Below, in pieces: positions 35,566-48,630 of a stretch of 64,000 bases of DNA. A program made the translations under genes and the position numbers. The stretch is from positions 38,848,360-38,912,359 of the forward strand of contig JAPFBE010000003.1 of assembly GCA_034336665.1 (NCBI GenBank), written 5' to 3'. The notes beneath the pieces were generated by a model. It did not search any database, was not told where the DNA came from, and saw only the letters and a program-made list of their open reading frames with translations. The stretch comes from Luscinia megarhynchos (Eukaryota > Chordata > Aves > Passeriformes > Turdidae). The stretch's first letter is position 1; each line of letters begins with the position of its first letter.

Positions 35566-36559
35566 ATTTGGTGCTGTTTTACACACTGCAGAGGATTTGC
35601 CTCCACCCGAGGTGCCCACCAGAGTTATGGTATTTGCATACAGTGACAATGTCGAGGCAAAACATTTCTGCCAAACCCTTACAGCACAAAGAAAATGCAT
35701 TTTTCTTAGAAGATTTCATGGGAAGAGCTCCTGAGGGCATCACCCTCACAGCCCTGCAGGCTTTCCTGAGGAAAGATGTTTTATTCTGGCTGCACTATAT
35801 TGACCAGGTTTTGCTCCCATGACACCGCACACCCATCACTGGCCAAAAATCCCCAGTTCTCCTTCTTGTGTTGTGTTTCCCAGTCCAGTGCAGGGCTTTA
35901 GGTCCAGGTCCTCCCCGACAGCAGTGTCACCAGAGCAGCAGCTCGGCGGAGGGTGCGAGCCTGGAAAGTGAGAGTGAGTTTGCTTCACGGTGGTGGTGAC
36001 TGCTGGCGGCATTTCCGCCTGCTAGATATGGGGGTAGCCGCCAAAAGCAAATCCTGAAACCGCTGAAATTGAGGGGGTTTTGTCTGGTTTCTAACAGCAG
36101 CAATGGTTGCCAGCATCAGCTCTGAATAATTTCATTCTAAGTAAAGACGTGCAACAGTCCAAGGTTTGAGAGCACCAGAGTTAGCCCAGAACTTTTTCTC
36201 AGTTTTGCTTTGAGGTAAGTCGGTGATTCAGAGCGAAACCTGGCTAAAACCATGATGGTTACTTTTAAATGTTATCCTAGCCAGGAGCATTTGAGGCACA
36301 TAAATGAGAGCTCTCTGTGTCCAGAGAGGCTGAAGTAGAGAGCAAACATCCAAGGAAGGACATGGGGTAAGCTCTAGGGGAATCGTAGGTATTTTACGGT
36401 ACCCTCAGGCAAGTTTAACACCTCGTTTTCCTAAACCTCTTTCATTCATACACACTAAGAAGCAAAGATTTTGGTGCAGCTGCTCCCATAAAGCCTGGCC
36501 ATGGCTGGGACTCCATTTCTGCCATCCTCGCTGTTGGGTGGAGGCGAGGAAATGTGAAG

Positions 36560-36850
36560 ACGTGTTTGATGGAGGCGCCGGTGTGGGAGACGCTTGGCCC
36601 CGCAGCTTTTGGGGAAAACCCCCTTCCGAGCGCTGCGGCGGGCAGGGATGCGGCGGGACGCGCGGGCCGGTCCCTGTTGTCACGGTGACCTCTAGTGGCA
36701 CCGGGAGCCGCTTCTGCTCCGGGCACGGCCCGCGGCTGCCAGCATCCCCCTGCAGCCGGGGCACCGGAGGGGAAGCGCAAGGAGCTCTGGGGCTCGGCTT
36801 TCTGCCTCCTGCAGGTGCGCGACACCGGTCCCTGTCACTTGTGCTAGGTG
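36560..36850. promoter_or_regulatory. Orphan CpG-rich island with RFX-like and CTCF-like motifs
   Basis: A compact GC- and CpG-rich segment far from any recognised gene. It contains gttgtcacggtgac (36676-36689), a near-palindrome close to the RFX X-box consensus. This overlaps cctctagtggc (36689-36699), which resembles the core of a CTCF site. It could be a promoter, an insulator or an enhancer; no adjoining exon was identified. Confidence 0.4.
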
Positions 36851-39800
36851 ACAATGGGGATATTTCCTCCCTCCCAGGACAGTGGGCAGCAGATTGCACC
36901 TCTAGGTGCAATAATTTAGTTTAATAATTTAGGATTCCTCTAGGTATCCTAAAAAGTAGCATCTGAGGATTAAAATCTATTTTTGCTGTCTCTCATTTTT
37001 CCTAATTTCTTGCTGTAAATCAACATTTCTTTGGCACCTGTGACTATGGAGAGGATGTGGTTTGTGGCTCAGAAGTTCAGTTTCCCTCCATGTCCCCTCC
37101 CTGCTCCAGACAGGCCCAGAAAGAAGAGAGTCACCTCCTTCTCCTGCACTTCCCACTTCTCTCCAGCACCCTGCTGGTGCTTTCACACAGGACCAGGCCC
37201 CTGGGCAAAACCAAGCCCCTGGGCCAAACTGGGCTGATGTACTCAGCCTCATCTCCTATCTGGGCATCCTGGGGTGAGAAACCAGTCCATGTGTCCCTGT
37301 CCCATCAGCATCTTTCACACAGGGCAAGGAGGCTTCTCACCACCCAGGCCAGCTGCCATCAGCTCAGCAGCTCCCTGTGGCTGCCTGCTGCTTGGAGGAA
37401 TGCCTGAGCTGGCCTTTGCCATGCTCCATCTGCACCAAGCAGGGCTGTGCCGACTTCTCTCAAGCCCACAGGTGATGTGGGATGACACATTCACCCCCCC
37501 CTACAAAAATCACTTCCCTTAAATACAGGGGTATTTCACCAACTCATCCTGCCTTGCCTGTGCAGGGCAGGCTCTGTCGTGAGCCCCACACAAGGCTTCA
37601 CAGCTGGTGTGCAGCAGCAATCACGTAGAGAGGAGAGCAACCACTTCCTCCCTCCAGCACCTCTGTGAACCTGCAGCAGGACCTGCAGACAGCTCTGCCC
37701 ACCCTCCTCAGCTCGAGTCTGGAGAAACATCCTCCATCAGAAATTCAAAAGTCACTCTCAGCACTTCTTTCGTGCTGCACACAGGAGTGACAGCAAAGTG
37801 ATTTGTCCCCTGACCTCTGGAGTGTCTTATATTGTCAGCAGCAGTGTCACTGTGGCTTTGGTAGGCTGTGGTTCCTTCCTGTGCCTCCTGGAAGCCCTGG
37901 AGGTGTTAATTCATCAGCCCACTCAACCCTGGCATCACCCTGCTCAGGGCTGAGTGCCAAGGCCCTGCAGGCACTGCACCCTCAGGAGGGCAGAGAAAGT
38001 TCAGCACCACCTGAGAAAGGGGGGGTTTGGCAAGCTCCCTTCCTCCAGGAGGGCTGTCCCATCCCACTGTGGCACTGCCCCATGCCACCCAGCTCCTTCC
38101 TGTGGGCAGGACAGCACATCTCACCCAGCTGCACAAAGGCAGGTTAGAGAAGGTTTCCTTGGAGGAGACAGTCCTTAAGTAAACATTTAGATTGGTCTAA
38201 AGCCATGGTTTGCCACCTCTTGAGCTGGGCAGCTCAGCAGACATCCATTTAACCAGACATTTAACCAGTCTCCAGTGGCCCAGCAGAGAACATGATCTGT
38301 CTGCTCAGGGTTATTTCTTTCACAGAAGCCCACACTCCATGCATGAATTTGCATCTAATTGACATTTGTTTAGTGGACCTTAAGGGCCACAATGTGGTGC
38401 CTTTCCTTTACCTTGGACTGGTTTCTGATAAAAACTGGGTCACCCAAGTGGTAAGCACTGTCAAGCTTAGTGCATTTTACAAGACCTTCTGCTTTCACAA
38501 GAGCTCCATGTGGAGGTGCATGAGCCCTTGGCCCCGGCCAGCCACAGAGAATTTACCCACAGCTATGCTCCACCTCAAAGAACAGGATGAAGACATTCAC
38601 ATCTCAAGAAGAAAACGTGTTCCTGAGCATAAAATCACCTTCCCCCTCATCCTCACTTCAATCAGCCACTGCAAACGTTACAAATACTGATCACATCGTC
38701 AACACATATCACACCAGAAAAAGTGTTTGTGGCTTTTAAGTAACAGGTCAGCCATACAAATCAAATATTGGGAACAACTGTCTGCAAAATAGAAAGGGTG
38801 CAAGCAGTGAAATTGAGAATGATTTGGGTGTTGGGTGATCCAGCAGCACGAAGCCAGTGGGCAGATGCCCCCGTGTGCTGGTGAGTCTGGCTCCAGCCTC
38901 GGAGGGTTTGGTGGGTCAGAGCCTGGAGGAGAAGCGCAGCTGGGGCTGGGACACGGGGTGGGCAGGGGGAGCTGAGTGCTGGGAAGCACTGGGAGCCCTG
39001 TCTGCCTTTGGGAGGGTGGCAGGGCTGGCCTCCCACGTGGCTGGGACCAGACCTTGTGTTCCCTGCTCCGAGAAGGAGTGAAGGCACACACTGCTCTCTC
39101 ACCTCGAGGCATTCTGTCTGCAGCCATGGCCAGGCTATTAATTCATGAACCAAGTGTGGGTGGGGAGACTGTGCATATCCTTATCTGCACCTTCTGAGGA
39201 GTATCAAAGTCAAGCAAGTGAAACTACACTGTCTCCACTTCTAGTAAATAACTAATTGTACTCTTCATAGCAGATGGCATTTTGAGCGAATTAGAATGAT
39301 CATTCTATTGTCCCAGAGTACTTGAATTCATTAAAAAAACCACAACAAATTAAAAAAAAACAAACAAACAAAAAAACCCCAACACAACCAAAAAGAAAAC
39401 CCAACCAAACAGAAAACTCCACTAATAACACAATAAGACCACGGCAAAGAGGTGCCTTTGCTCTGTTTGTGAATTGTGTAATTAATGGTCAAAGCCAACT
39501 AAAGTCATCAGATGACTACCACACTGGAGAGATGGGAAATTACTGGTCTCCCTCAAATTTCCCGCAGCTCTTGAAAAAAAAAATCCCCTTTGTTACTTGC
39601 CCTTTTAGACATAGTCTTCCTTATTCCTATTTTCTATCAGCCAAGCTGTAATTCATTGTGATACCAGCCATTTGCAACTGCAGCAGTCACTTCCCCTCCC
39701 AAGCAGGGACATTCACGTGGTTTTAGGGAGCCAGGGATTGAAGACACATCTAGGAAGAGAGCTGAATTCCTGCTTGCCTGAGGGTAGCCAGCAGTAGATG

Positions 39801-41865
39801 ATGTGATACCAGGTGTGCTACTAATGTGTGGTGGTGCTAAAGAACCAGCAGCACTGCTGTAAGAGCTGGGTAAGGAAGGAGATCTGTTCCTGCACTTGAA
39901 AATAACTTCAAAGTAGCAGGATTTTAGACACCTTTGAGCTCAGGCTTTGATCGTGGGTGTGAAGAACAAAACACTTCTCTGTGACTGCACGTCTCAAGAT
40001 TACACATTTTAACAGCACCAAAGTGCCTGGACCTCTGCAGACAATTAATGATAGTGGAGAGCCAAACAACAAAAAATTTAAAAAAAAAAAAAATCAGAAA
40101 TTTGTTTCCACAACATGCAAACATCACAAGCAAAATACCAAGGGAATAACAAATGAATGATTTTAACAGTCCCTAAATGTTTCCAGCATGACTCACAGGC
40201 AAGGTCCCTCCTTGGGGTTTCTGGCTTCATGATGCTAAACCATACAACTACAATTTGTAAAGAAGCCAATCTACACCAGTTAATTCCCTGCCTTGGATCC
40301 CTGTCCACGAGATGCAAATCATTCCTCTGTGTCTCATGGCAGAGGTAAAATCTGTGCAAACCTCGGGTGGTGAGCAGTGGGGATGCTTGGCCCCTGATGG
40401 AGGGGAACTATCCCTGCCTCTGCAAGCCACTGCCTTGAGGTGCTGGGGCTTCCCACTTGTGCAAAGCCTTCCCAGTAGGAGGGAGCTTAGAGCCATGGGA
40501 CCTCAAAAGCCAATTTTTTTTCCCTCTGTGCTGAGGTCAGGCAGAGGCCCCTTTTGGCCTGGCTGAGCTCTGGCTCATGGCTTTGTGGGGTGGCCAAATG
40601 TGATGCTGAGCAAGCTCTACTTTTATGTGAAAAGGAGGGGGGTGGTTTTTTCGTGGAAAGCATCTTCTCTTGAGCTAAGATCTGATTCTGTTTTTTCCTA
40701 AAAAAAACCTTGTTTCAAGGCAAATTTTCTATATCTCCCATGTACATAAAAAACTCCCCTGAACATGCAAAAAGCTCGTGCCATTCTTTTTCTAGTTTTT
40801 ATGGAGTACTTAGAAGTCTCTCCACTTGCAATTATGCTGGCAGACCAAACTCTTCATGGTCACAAATCGTTTAAAGCATTAAGCATCACATATAGCTACA
40901 GTACAGCCTAGAGACTCAAGTGTTTTCACTAAATATTAGCAGCTAAAATGTTGTAGTCTCCATGAATACATTACAAGTGAGTGAAACCCCAAGAAGCAAA
41001 ATTTCCTCTCTGAAGAAATAGTTTGTAAAATATATTCCCAGGCGTGTAAGGGAGGAGACCAACCTCAACTTCAACTCAGGAGACAGCACTGGAGAAGCAA
41101 AGGGATGTAATAAATGCATTAAAACAATATTTAGCCAACAAACCTTGAAAACTACTATTTAAGGTGGAAAGGATCTGTCTGGTCTTACAAGTATGCCTGA
41201 ATAGGTAAAATTTGATGACTGCAAAATAAATTCTTCCATGCAATCCAGACCTTTGAATTTTGTATATGATGTAATCTCATTGAATGCTTAGGTTTAAGTC
41301 AGTCTGCTTTACACAGTACATTTTCAAATGCAGACACAAAGAGTTGCAACACAGCAAAGAGAAAAGGAGCAGAAGATGTGGAGGTTTGGTGAAGTCCCTT
41401 GCCCATTGCAAGTGGAATTCAGGGGAGAGGATCTGCTAGGGAAGGGAGCTGCAGGGAAGTGTAAACCCAGGCCCTACACAGGAGCAAAGCAGCACTGAAG
41501 AGCCACGGACAAGTTCTGTAAATGGAGACCATCCTGCACTAGCAGTGTGTGTCCCAGGGCAGCCCAGGTCCCAGGCAGACACAGCACGTGCAGGGTGTGT
41601 GACAGCTCTGGCTGGGTCACTGCTGACTGCTTCCTCCTGCTCTGTGGGTGAATCATTGCTGTGGTGCTAACAGATTTGTCTCTTTGCTCTGCACCCACCA
41701 AGTCTAGACAGCAACAGACACAAAGCCAGACTTCACTCTGGCCACCACTGCTCAGGGAGGCCTTGGTCAAGAAAGGTTTTCATTAACAAATGTTTTTATT
41801 CTGCAGCAAGCTGGTCCCAACCCCCTCCCAAAAGCCACAGGATTCTGCAGGATTAGTAAAGGTGT
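36851..41865. other. Intergenic: low-complexity patches only
   Basis: No gene recognised. There is an A-rich (CAAA-like) tract at 39335-39415 and a GC-richer stretch at 37.1-38.2 kb whose open frames on both strands look like chance. A small duplication 'ccccctgggc'-like lies near 37197-37225. Confidence 0.45.
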
Positions 41866-42302
41866 AGAAGAAGGGACTGCAGGTGACCTGACCCCTGATA
41901 AATCACAGTTGTACTGATTACCAAAGGAGAGAAACAGCCTTAGCCTTGATGGGTTGCAGCTTGACTAATAAGGATAAGTGATAAAAGGGATGGGTTGGCT
42001 GGTCAGGGGGAGCTTGGAGGAAGAGGGCCTGGAGAAAGAGGACCTTGAGGAGGTAGAGGAGCTGTGAGGAAGATGGAATGATCCAGAGAGACACAAAGAA
42101 GAACAAAACAAGGGAGAGAGTGCTGCAGTGAAAGATCTGCTGTAAGGTCAGTCTGGATCTGATGGAGTCAGAGTCTGCTGTTGGACCCCACAGTAGGAGT
42201 TTGCTGTAGTCAGTCAGAATGGCAAAGCTGTAAAGAAGAATAAACTGGGACCCTTCTCATGCTGTTGAATGGAGTCTGTCTTGGCTCATTTCTGCCCCTA
42301 AC
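41866..42302 (+). mobile_element. Possible solo LTR
   Basis: The segment ends with 'aagaataaactgggaccctt', 'ctcatgctgttgaatggagt' and 'ctgcccctaaca', the layout of a retroviral LTR 3' part: polyadenylation signal, short downstream region, CA end. A TG start is proposed at 41866 but is uncertain. I do not recognise the family. Confidence 0.4.
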
Positions 42303-42619
42303 AAGAGGTCTGCTGCAATGGATTAGGGGTTGAGGAGGTGGAAATACACAGAGGTGCTGAGTGCTTGGGGCTGGCTCTGAACCTATTGCAAGGAAGAGAA
42401 AAAACACTCTGAGATCCCCAACTATTCACTGCTCACCGTGGCTTCTCTGAGGTTTCCTTTCCCACAATAAAGCACAGAGTACCCTGCTCTCTGTCATGCA
42501 GGTGCTGGGTAGATAAATCAGCAGACAAAGCTGAGCCACTGAGGTGCTTTGAAAAGTGCATAGGCAGGTCCAGAGGGTGATGATGGCAGGACAGGTTCTG
42601 GCTTGAAGCCAGTAATTCA

Positions 42620-43565
42620 TTGTATGCCCCAGGGGTCAATGATGGGTCCAGTCCTGTTCAACATCCTCATTAATGACATGGATAGGGTGGCAGATGGGCA
42701 CCCCCAAGGGGATTTGCTGGTGGCACCAATCTGGGCAGAGTAGCTGATATGCCACAGAGTCATGCTGCCATCCAGAGGGGCCCTCACAAGCTGGAGAAAC
42801 GGGCTGTCAGGAATTTAATAAAGTTTACCAAGGACAATTGCAAAGTCCTTCACCTGCAGAAGAACACCCCAAGGCACCAGTACAGGCTGGTGGCCAACCA
42901 GCTGGAAAGCAGCTCTGCAGAGGAGAGGACCTCAGGATCCTGGTGGACACCAAGCTGAACACAGGCACCAATGTGCCCTTGTGGCAAAGAAGGCCAGTGG
43001 CACCCTGGGTCCCTTAGGCAAAGTGTTGCCAGCAGGCTCGGGGAGATGATCCTTGCTCTCTGCTCAGCCCTGGTGAGGCCACACTTGGAGTCCTGGGTTT
43101 GGTTCTGGTCTCTTCTGCACAGGCACACAGACCTACTGGAGAGAAACACAAAGATTAAGAAACTGGAGCATGATTGCTGAGAGGGAAGGCTGGGAGTTGT
43201 GACTGTTCAGCCTGGAGAAGGAAAGGCTCAGGGGGATCTCAGTGGTGTGTGTAATTTCCTGCAGGAAGGATGCACGCAGGACAGAGCCAGGCTCTGTGTA
43301 GTGGTGTCCAGTGACAGCATCAGAAGCAACAGGCACAGCCTGAAACACAGGAAGATCTATCTGAACACCAAGAAGCATTTTTTCACAGTGAGGGCAGCTG
43401 AGCACTGGCACAGATTGCCCAGATAGGGTGTGACTTGAAGATATTCACAAGATGTCTCGACACAGCCCTGGCTGGTCAGGTCTGGGTGTCTCTGCTTTAG
43501 CAGTGTGGTCAGACCAGCTGCCCCTCAGAGGTCCCATCCAACCTTCCACTCTGTGATTCTCTGAG
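42620..43565 (+). mobile_element. CR1 LINE, longer 3' fragment
   Basis: Begins in the C-terminal reverse-transcriptase region ('ggtccagtcctgttcaacat', 'cctcattaatgacatggata') and continues through 'tggtggacaccaagctgaac' and 'gttcagcctggagaaggaaa' to 'cttccactctgtgattctct'. It is the longest CR1 copy in the window (about 0.95 kb). Frames are broken, so no enzyme is made. Confidence 0.9.
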
Positions 43566-46500
43566 GCATTGGTGCATGGAACAGAGCATCCCATGGCAAC
43601 GCTCATGAGGATGCTAATTTTTGCCATTGGATTAGCCTGGCATGTGTTAAACATGGCCAAAACCTGGCTATAACATGGTCTAAACATTGACCACAAAGAG
43701 TAAATGGAAAAGACTCACAAGTCACAAAATATGGAGGCACCCTGCCAAAAGAAATTGTTTTACAGGATTGTAGAGATCTGGACTGAATCAAGATGTGCAT
43801 TTTTAGCAATTTCTCTGTCATGAACACTCATTTCTGTGTTTTGCGATCACCCTCTGTGTCGGTTGTTTTTGCCCATGTTGTATCTGTACGTTATGAATTT
43901 GTGTGTGCACAAACAGCATTTGTGGCCCTGGCATAAGAAAAAACAGATAAAAATAGGACCTCAGTTCTCCAAACTTGCCTTATGATTGTGTTTTTTTAAT
44001 AAGCATTTAAACATTGTTTTTAACCACAGAAATCAGATACCAAGAAAACTTTCATCTCATTCCTGCAAAAGCAAAATGGAGTTTCTAAGTCATAGCACAG
44101 CGTGGGAGAAGGTATGTTTCATGTTCACTGAAGGAAGTTATTTCAGAACGTGAATTTCACTGGTATTTCTCCTGCTAAGGTACCCTGACCCTCTTGACTA
44201 AGCTGCCCCTGTTAGCACCTCTACCCCCTCTCTGCAGCCAGGCTTAATGAAGCCCACAGGCACAGGGAAATAGTGGTGGTTGTGTGGCCACACAGGGCTT
44301 CATGCCCACATTTTGGGACTGGAGTCAAGGGAATGGGGAAGGAAGCAGCTCCCAAAGCTGCTGCCGTGTTGTGCTCCACTGCTTGGGATGAAATGAGCTG
44401 TGCCACCCTTCTGACTGTCATGACTTGGTGCTGCAACATCATTTCCAGAGCTGGTGCTGCATGTGCAAAACAAAATTAGTCATACAATGCAGAAGCAGAT
44501 TTCAGCTGCTTTGTTGTTCAGTATTTCCCACTTAGATTCAGGGCCATGTTAGGTTTCAAGCATATCAAAACTTCAATAATTGCTTTCTTCAGATTTTTAT
44601 CACAAATCGGAAGGAATCTTCAGGTTTTTATTCCTCTACAGTTCCCATCATATCAAGTGAAAGCCTCTAAGATATTGTCCTCCCCATGTAGATGCTGTTA
44701 TTGAATGGAGAGATGAATGTAAAAATCAGGGATTCTCCTAATTTCTGCTCTACTGCCAGATGAGTAATGGAGACTGGGACTGAGCTGTGGAAAATCCCTG
44801 CCTCTTGCATTGAGACTGAAAGGACTGGAGATTTTTGTGTCTACACCCGAAGCTTCCTGAAAATGTTTTGCACTAGAAGAGAGAGAAGGTAACCAAAGCC
44901 AGTGGGGAAAGCAAAAAGGAGAGGTGATGATGATTCAATGGAAAGAGGAGGCACAAACTTCCTGCTGTGTCTCTGTGGAGGGGCTGTTACCTCATTTGTT
45001 ATGCTGCCTAGCTCGCAGAAAGTCCAGCTCCAAATCATCTCTCAACTCTGGGAAATCCCACCAGATGTAAACAACTACCTGAGGGTGGCTTTGTACCCGA
45101 GGAAGCAGCCCTGGAGGAGGCACAGTGATGGATTTCCCAGCACCAGCACGTGCCTGAAGGTGCAGCTCCTCACCAGCCGCAGCCACCGCCACAGCTGGGC
45201 TCAGCTGATGGCCTCAAGGACCTGATCCCAGAGCAGCTGCAGCCTGGCTTTTCTGCTGGGCTGGGAAGCAACATCCAAGGCAAGGTCTCCAGCAGCAAAA
45301 GGAGGCTGCAGGGAGCCTTCAGGGGATGGCAGTGTGCTGAGGATGATGTGAGAAGAGCCACAGTGGCTCTGAGGTACACATCTGTTCTGAAATACCCAAC
45401 ATCTGGCTCTGGAAGTAGCATGTGGTGGCTGCCAGGCAGGGACCTGGCTGGAAACACGCCATGGTTAAGGGCCATGATGCACATTTCTTCAGTGACCCTC
45501 CAAGTGTTTGCACAGGACTGCCCCAGAAGGTGTCCCCTGTGCCCTGGCTGGCTCCCTGGCAGCAGGGACACCCTGGGACAGCAGGTCTTGCTCACCCTGG
45601 GATGGATACCTGTGGCTGTGGGACCCTGCTTGCTCCCTGCCAGGGAGTGTCTCTATGCAAGCATGGACACAACAGAAGAAAGCCTTGACCCAGCTTTGAA
45701 GCCGAACCTCCCTCTTCAAATCCCAAACTACATTCCACTGTGTTCAGTAAAGGGCAGTATCTCTCAAATGAGACGGCTGCAAACTGGGGTGGACAGGACC
45801 CTGTCGGAGGGGAGATCCCATTTCAGCTCATGCAGTGTTGCAGAGGCAGGGAGCAGATCCCAGAGCTGGGAAGAGGATCCCTGAGTCCCTTGCCCCATGC
45901 AGACGAGCCTTGCCTGCTGTGCACTGTGCAGCCGTGCTGGAGCCGTGCAAACGGGTGGAGCTGGGCTGCACTCCTGCAGCACAGCACCTGCTGCACACAG
46001 GGCAGGAGCGTGTTTTGCACAAAAGAAGAACCCACTTCCTTTGTTCTGCACTGCAAAATGAAAAATAAAATCAGGTGGAGAGCATTGCTTTCCCTCTGTC
46101 TTATTCCCAAGGCCTTGGGCACAGCTGTCACCCTGGACACGGCTGTCACCCAGAACTTTGGGCCCTTCCATCTGTTTTTGAGGCTGGTGATGGCACTTGG
46201 GTCATCTCCCTCCTCTGCACAGGGGCTGAGACCCCTCCAACCCTCCTTTATCCAGGCCCCCTTTGACACAGGGATGGCACTGCCTGCTCCCCTGGGAAGC
46301 TCCTCCATCCTCCATGCTCCATCCCCGGGCGGGTGGCAGCTGCTGGGCCATCAGGACGTGATTCCCCTTTGGGATCTGCAGCTCTCTTCTCGGTGCCTGC
46401 GTGAGCGCAGAGCCCAGGGGACCGGAGGGGCTGTACAAAGGTCTGACTGCTCGGAAAAGTCCCGGGCATGAATTTGCATCGCAAACCTCCCCGTCCAAAC

Positions 46501-48229
46501 CTGCCGGGTCCGAGGGGGAAAGCCAATGGCATTTTGCTGAGCTTCACCCGAATTTATTCCCTCGACGGTGTTAATTTGTGGAGATAGAACTCTCCCGTGC
46601 GAGGCTGCGATGAGGGCGGACAGGAGCTTTGCACCGCCCGTGCCACAGTGAGCCCGAGGCGATGTGAGCAGTATTTGTTCCAGCTGCAGCTGTCTGTTCA
46701 GTGCTTTAGCGAGATGGAAGGATACCTGCACCCACTCGCTGCTGTGGGCTCAGGATTTCGGCAGAGGAAACACTTCTCCAGCGTTAAATCCATCGGCTGT
46801 TTTCACCATCACGATGAAACAGCTCAAGAACATTCGAGCCCCACACAAGTTCGATTAGCTTAACTCTTGACAGATGTACAAGTAGAGAATCTCTATTTTA
46901 CTAGGGAATATTTTAAAAAATTTACTCAGCAGTTACTCTGCTATTAGCAGACCTTTCCCTCTGTGTAATATAAACCCTCGAGCAACAGAAGTACCTCCAT
47001 TACCAGATGCTTGTTAACCAATTTTCACTACTGCTCTTGCTAGGTACCTTCAACTTCTAGTAAATTCATGACAATAATGTGTAATTTCTATACAGATGAC
47101 TCACAGTACACGAGTACACAGATTAGTACTGAGTTTAATGTTGCTGCTTTAAAATATTAGAAATATTATGCAATTAAATAATTAGTTGAGCTTTACTGAC
47201 CCAGAGGGAAATATGTAAGTTTAGCTTAACTGTAATCTTAACCTTTGTATTTCTTGGCTTCAGTTTTTCAGTAGCATCCCAAACGTCCCATGATGGGAAT
47301 TTCCTGGTTTATTAGGAATTTTTGTGAGGGATAGAACCAGACACCAGCAAGATCATCACCACCACCACAAAAAACCCCCCAGAACCACTTAAAGAAGCAT
47401 AAAAATTCCTCTTGGGATTTGAAAACCCTAGTGGTCTCCAGTAAAAAAAGCCACCATGGGGAACACCATCCTGCTGGTCACAGGGCAGGCTGCCCCTCTG
47501 CAAACATTTTGGGAAGTGCTGGGAAGGAAAGTACTCTGTTCAAGCTGTAAGACACACACATACAGGGCTGAGGAATAAATCACAGCCCTCCACTGCTCAG
47601 CTCTCTGAGCAGACAGAGCCTGCCGTGAGAGCTCCAGCTGGGACAAGGGGCTTTGTCCCACTTTCACCACACACTGTATCTTCTTAATAACAGAAATATT
47701 TATCCGCTAAGGGCAAATTGTTTCATTCAGCTCAGTCTCTGTCCTAAGGAGCCGTGCCTGGTGATGTCTCTATGTGTGTGAGAGGCAAATCTGCGTTTCA
47801 CCCCAGGCACAGCATGGCTTGCACTGGCCTCAGGCACAATAAGCTCCCCTGAAGATTTGCCACAACTAGTAAAAGCTGCCGTGGTCCGATGCGCTGTGTG
47901 CGTGCCCGGGGTGAGGGCTCTGGACCGCACGTGAACCAGAGCTGAAGCGGTTTTCATTGTTCAGTTGCATTTTGCATCCTTGTAGAAGTTTTCAGAGTAA
48001 AACCCGCTCAGATGTCGGGAGCGATTGCCGCGCAGGTATAGTCATTTATCTTCCCCAGCACAGCCACTACTGAGAATATCCCCCGCGGCGGCAGCGTGCC
48101 TCTCACATACCGAAAGAGAAAAAAAAAGCCCCACCCATAAAGAACAGTTTTACTAACCCTAAGAGAAAAAAAAAAAAAAAAAAAAACAACCAAAAACTAT
48201 CAAACAAAAAAGCCCCAGACCTCACGGTG
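43566..48229. other. Intergenic: long open frames but no supported gene
   Basis: GC rises from about 45 kb. Plus-strand frames of 244 and 243 codons at 45150-45884 and 45740-46471 start at GTG, overlap each other, and face long frames on the other strand. I see no domain or splice support. A poly-A tract lies at 48165-48185. Confidence 0.45.
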
Positions 48230-48230
48230 C

Positions 48231-48630
48231 TTTTATAATGTGAGCGACTCCCGGGAGGCGCTCACACGGCCGGGGAGCCCCAGGGCGGACCGGGCAGGAG
48301 GCTCCGCGCCCGCGACCCCCAAAACTCGGGCGAGAGGAGGACGAGGAGGAAGAGGAGGAAGAGAGGAAGGCGGCGGCACCGGCGCTCGCAGGTTGGAGCC
48401 CCGACCTCCCTTTCGTGCTCGTGGGTTTGAGCATCCCAGGCCCTCGGGGTCCGCGCCGCCGGGGACAGAGGCAGCACTGCGCCCGTCCCGTCCATCCCAT
48501 CCCGTCCCGTCCATCTCATCCCGTCCATCCCGTCCCGTCCATCTCATCCCGTCCCGTCCCGGGAGCGGCAGCGTGCGGGGAGCGCAGGCGGGGGGCGCGT
48601 CCCAGGAGCTGCCGCAGCCCCGCAACCGAG
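48231..48630 (+). promoter_or_regulatory. CpG-rich segment with TATA-like box, candidate promoter of the GPCR gene
   Basis: TTTATAAT (48232-48239) stands at the left edge of a CpG-rich segment that runs into the minisatellite. It includes a polypurine stretch (about 48326-48372) and a (CCCGTCCATC)-like pyrimidine repeat (48484-48560). It points toward the receptor about 1.9 kb downstream. A 5' UTR exon here is an inference; no specific donor site was established. Confidence 0.4.

Noticed and set aside
36405..36517. Possible first exon with a short ATG frame next to the orphan CpG island (minus strand)
   Set aside because: The short peptide ends within 30 codons and no good donor site follows.
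45150..46471. Two overlapping plus-strand frames of 244 and 243 codons
   Set aside because: Both start at GTG, overlap one another and face long antisense frames. No recognisable domain; explained by raised GC.
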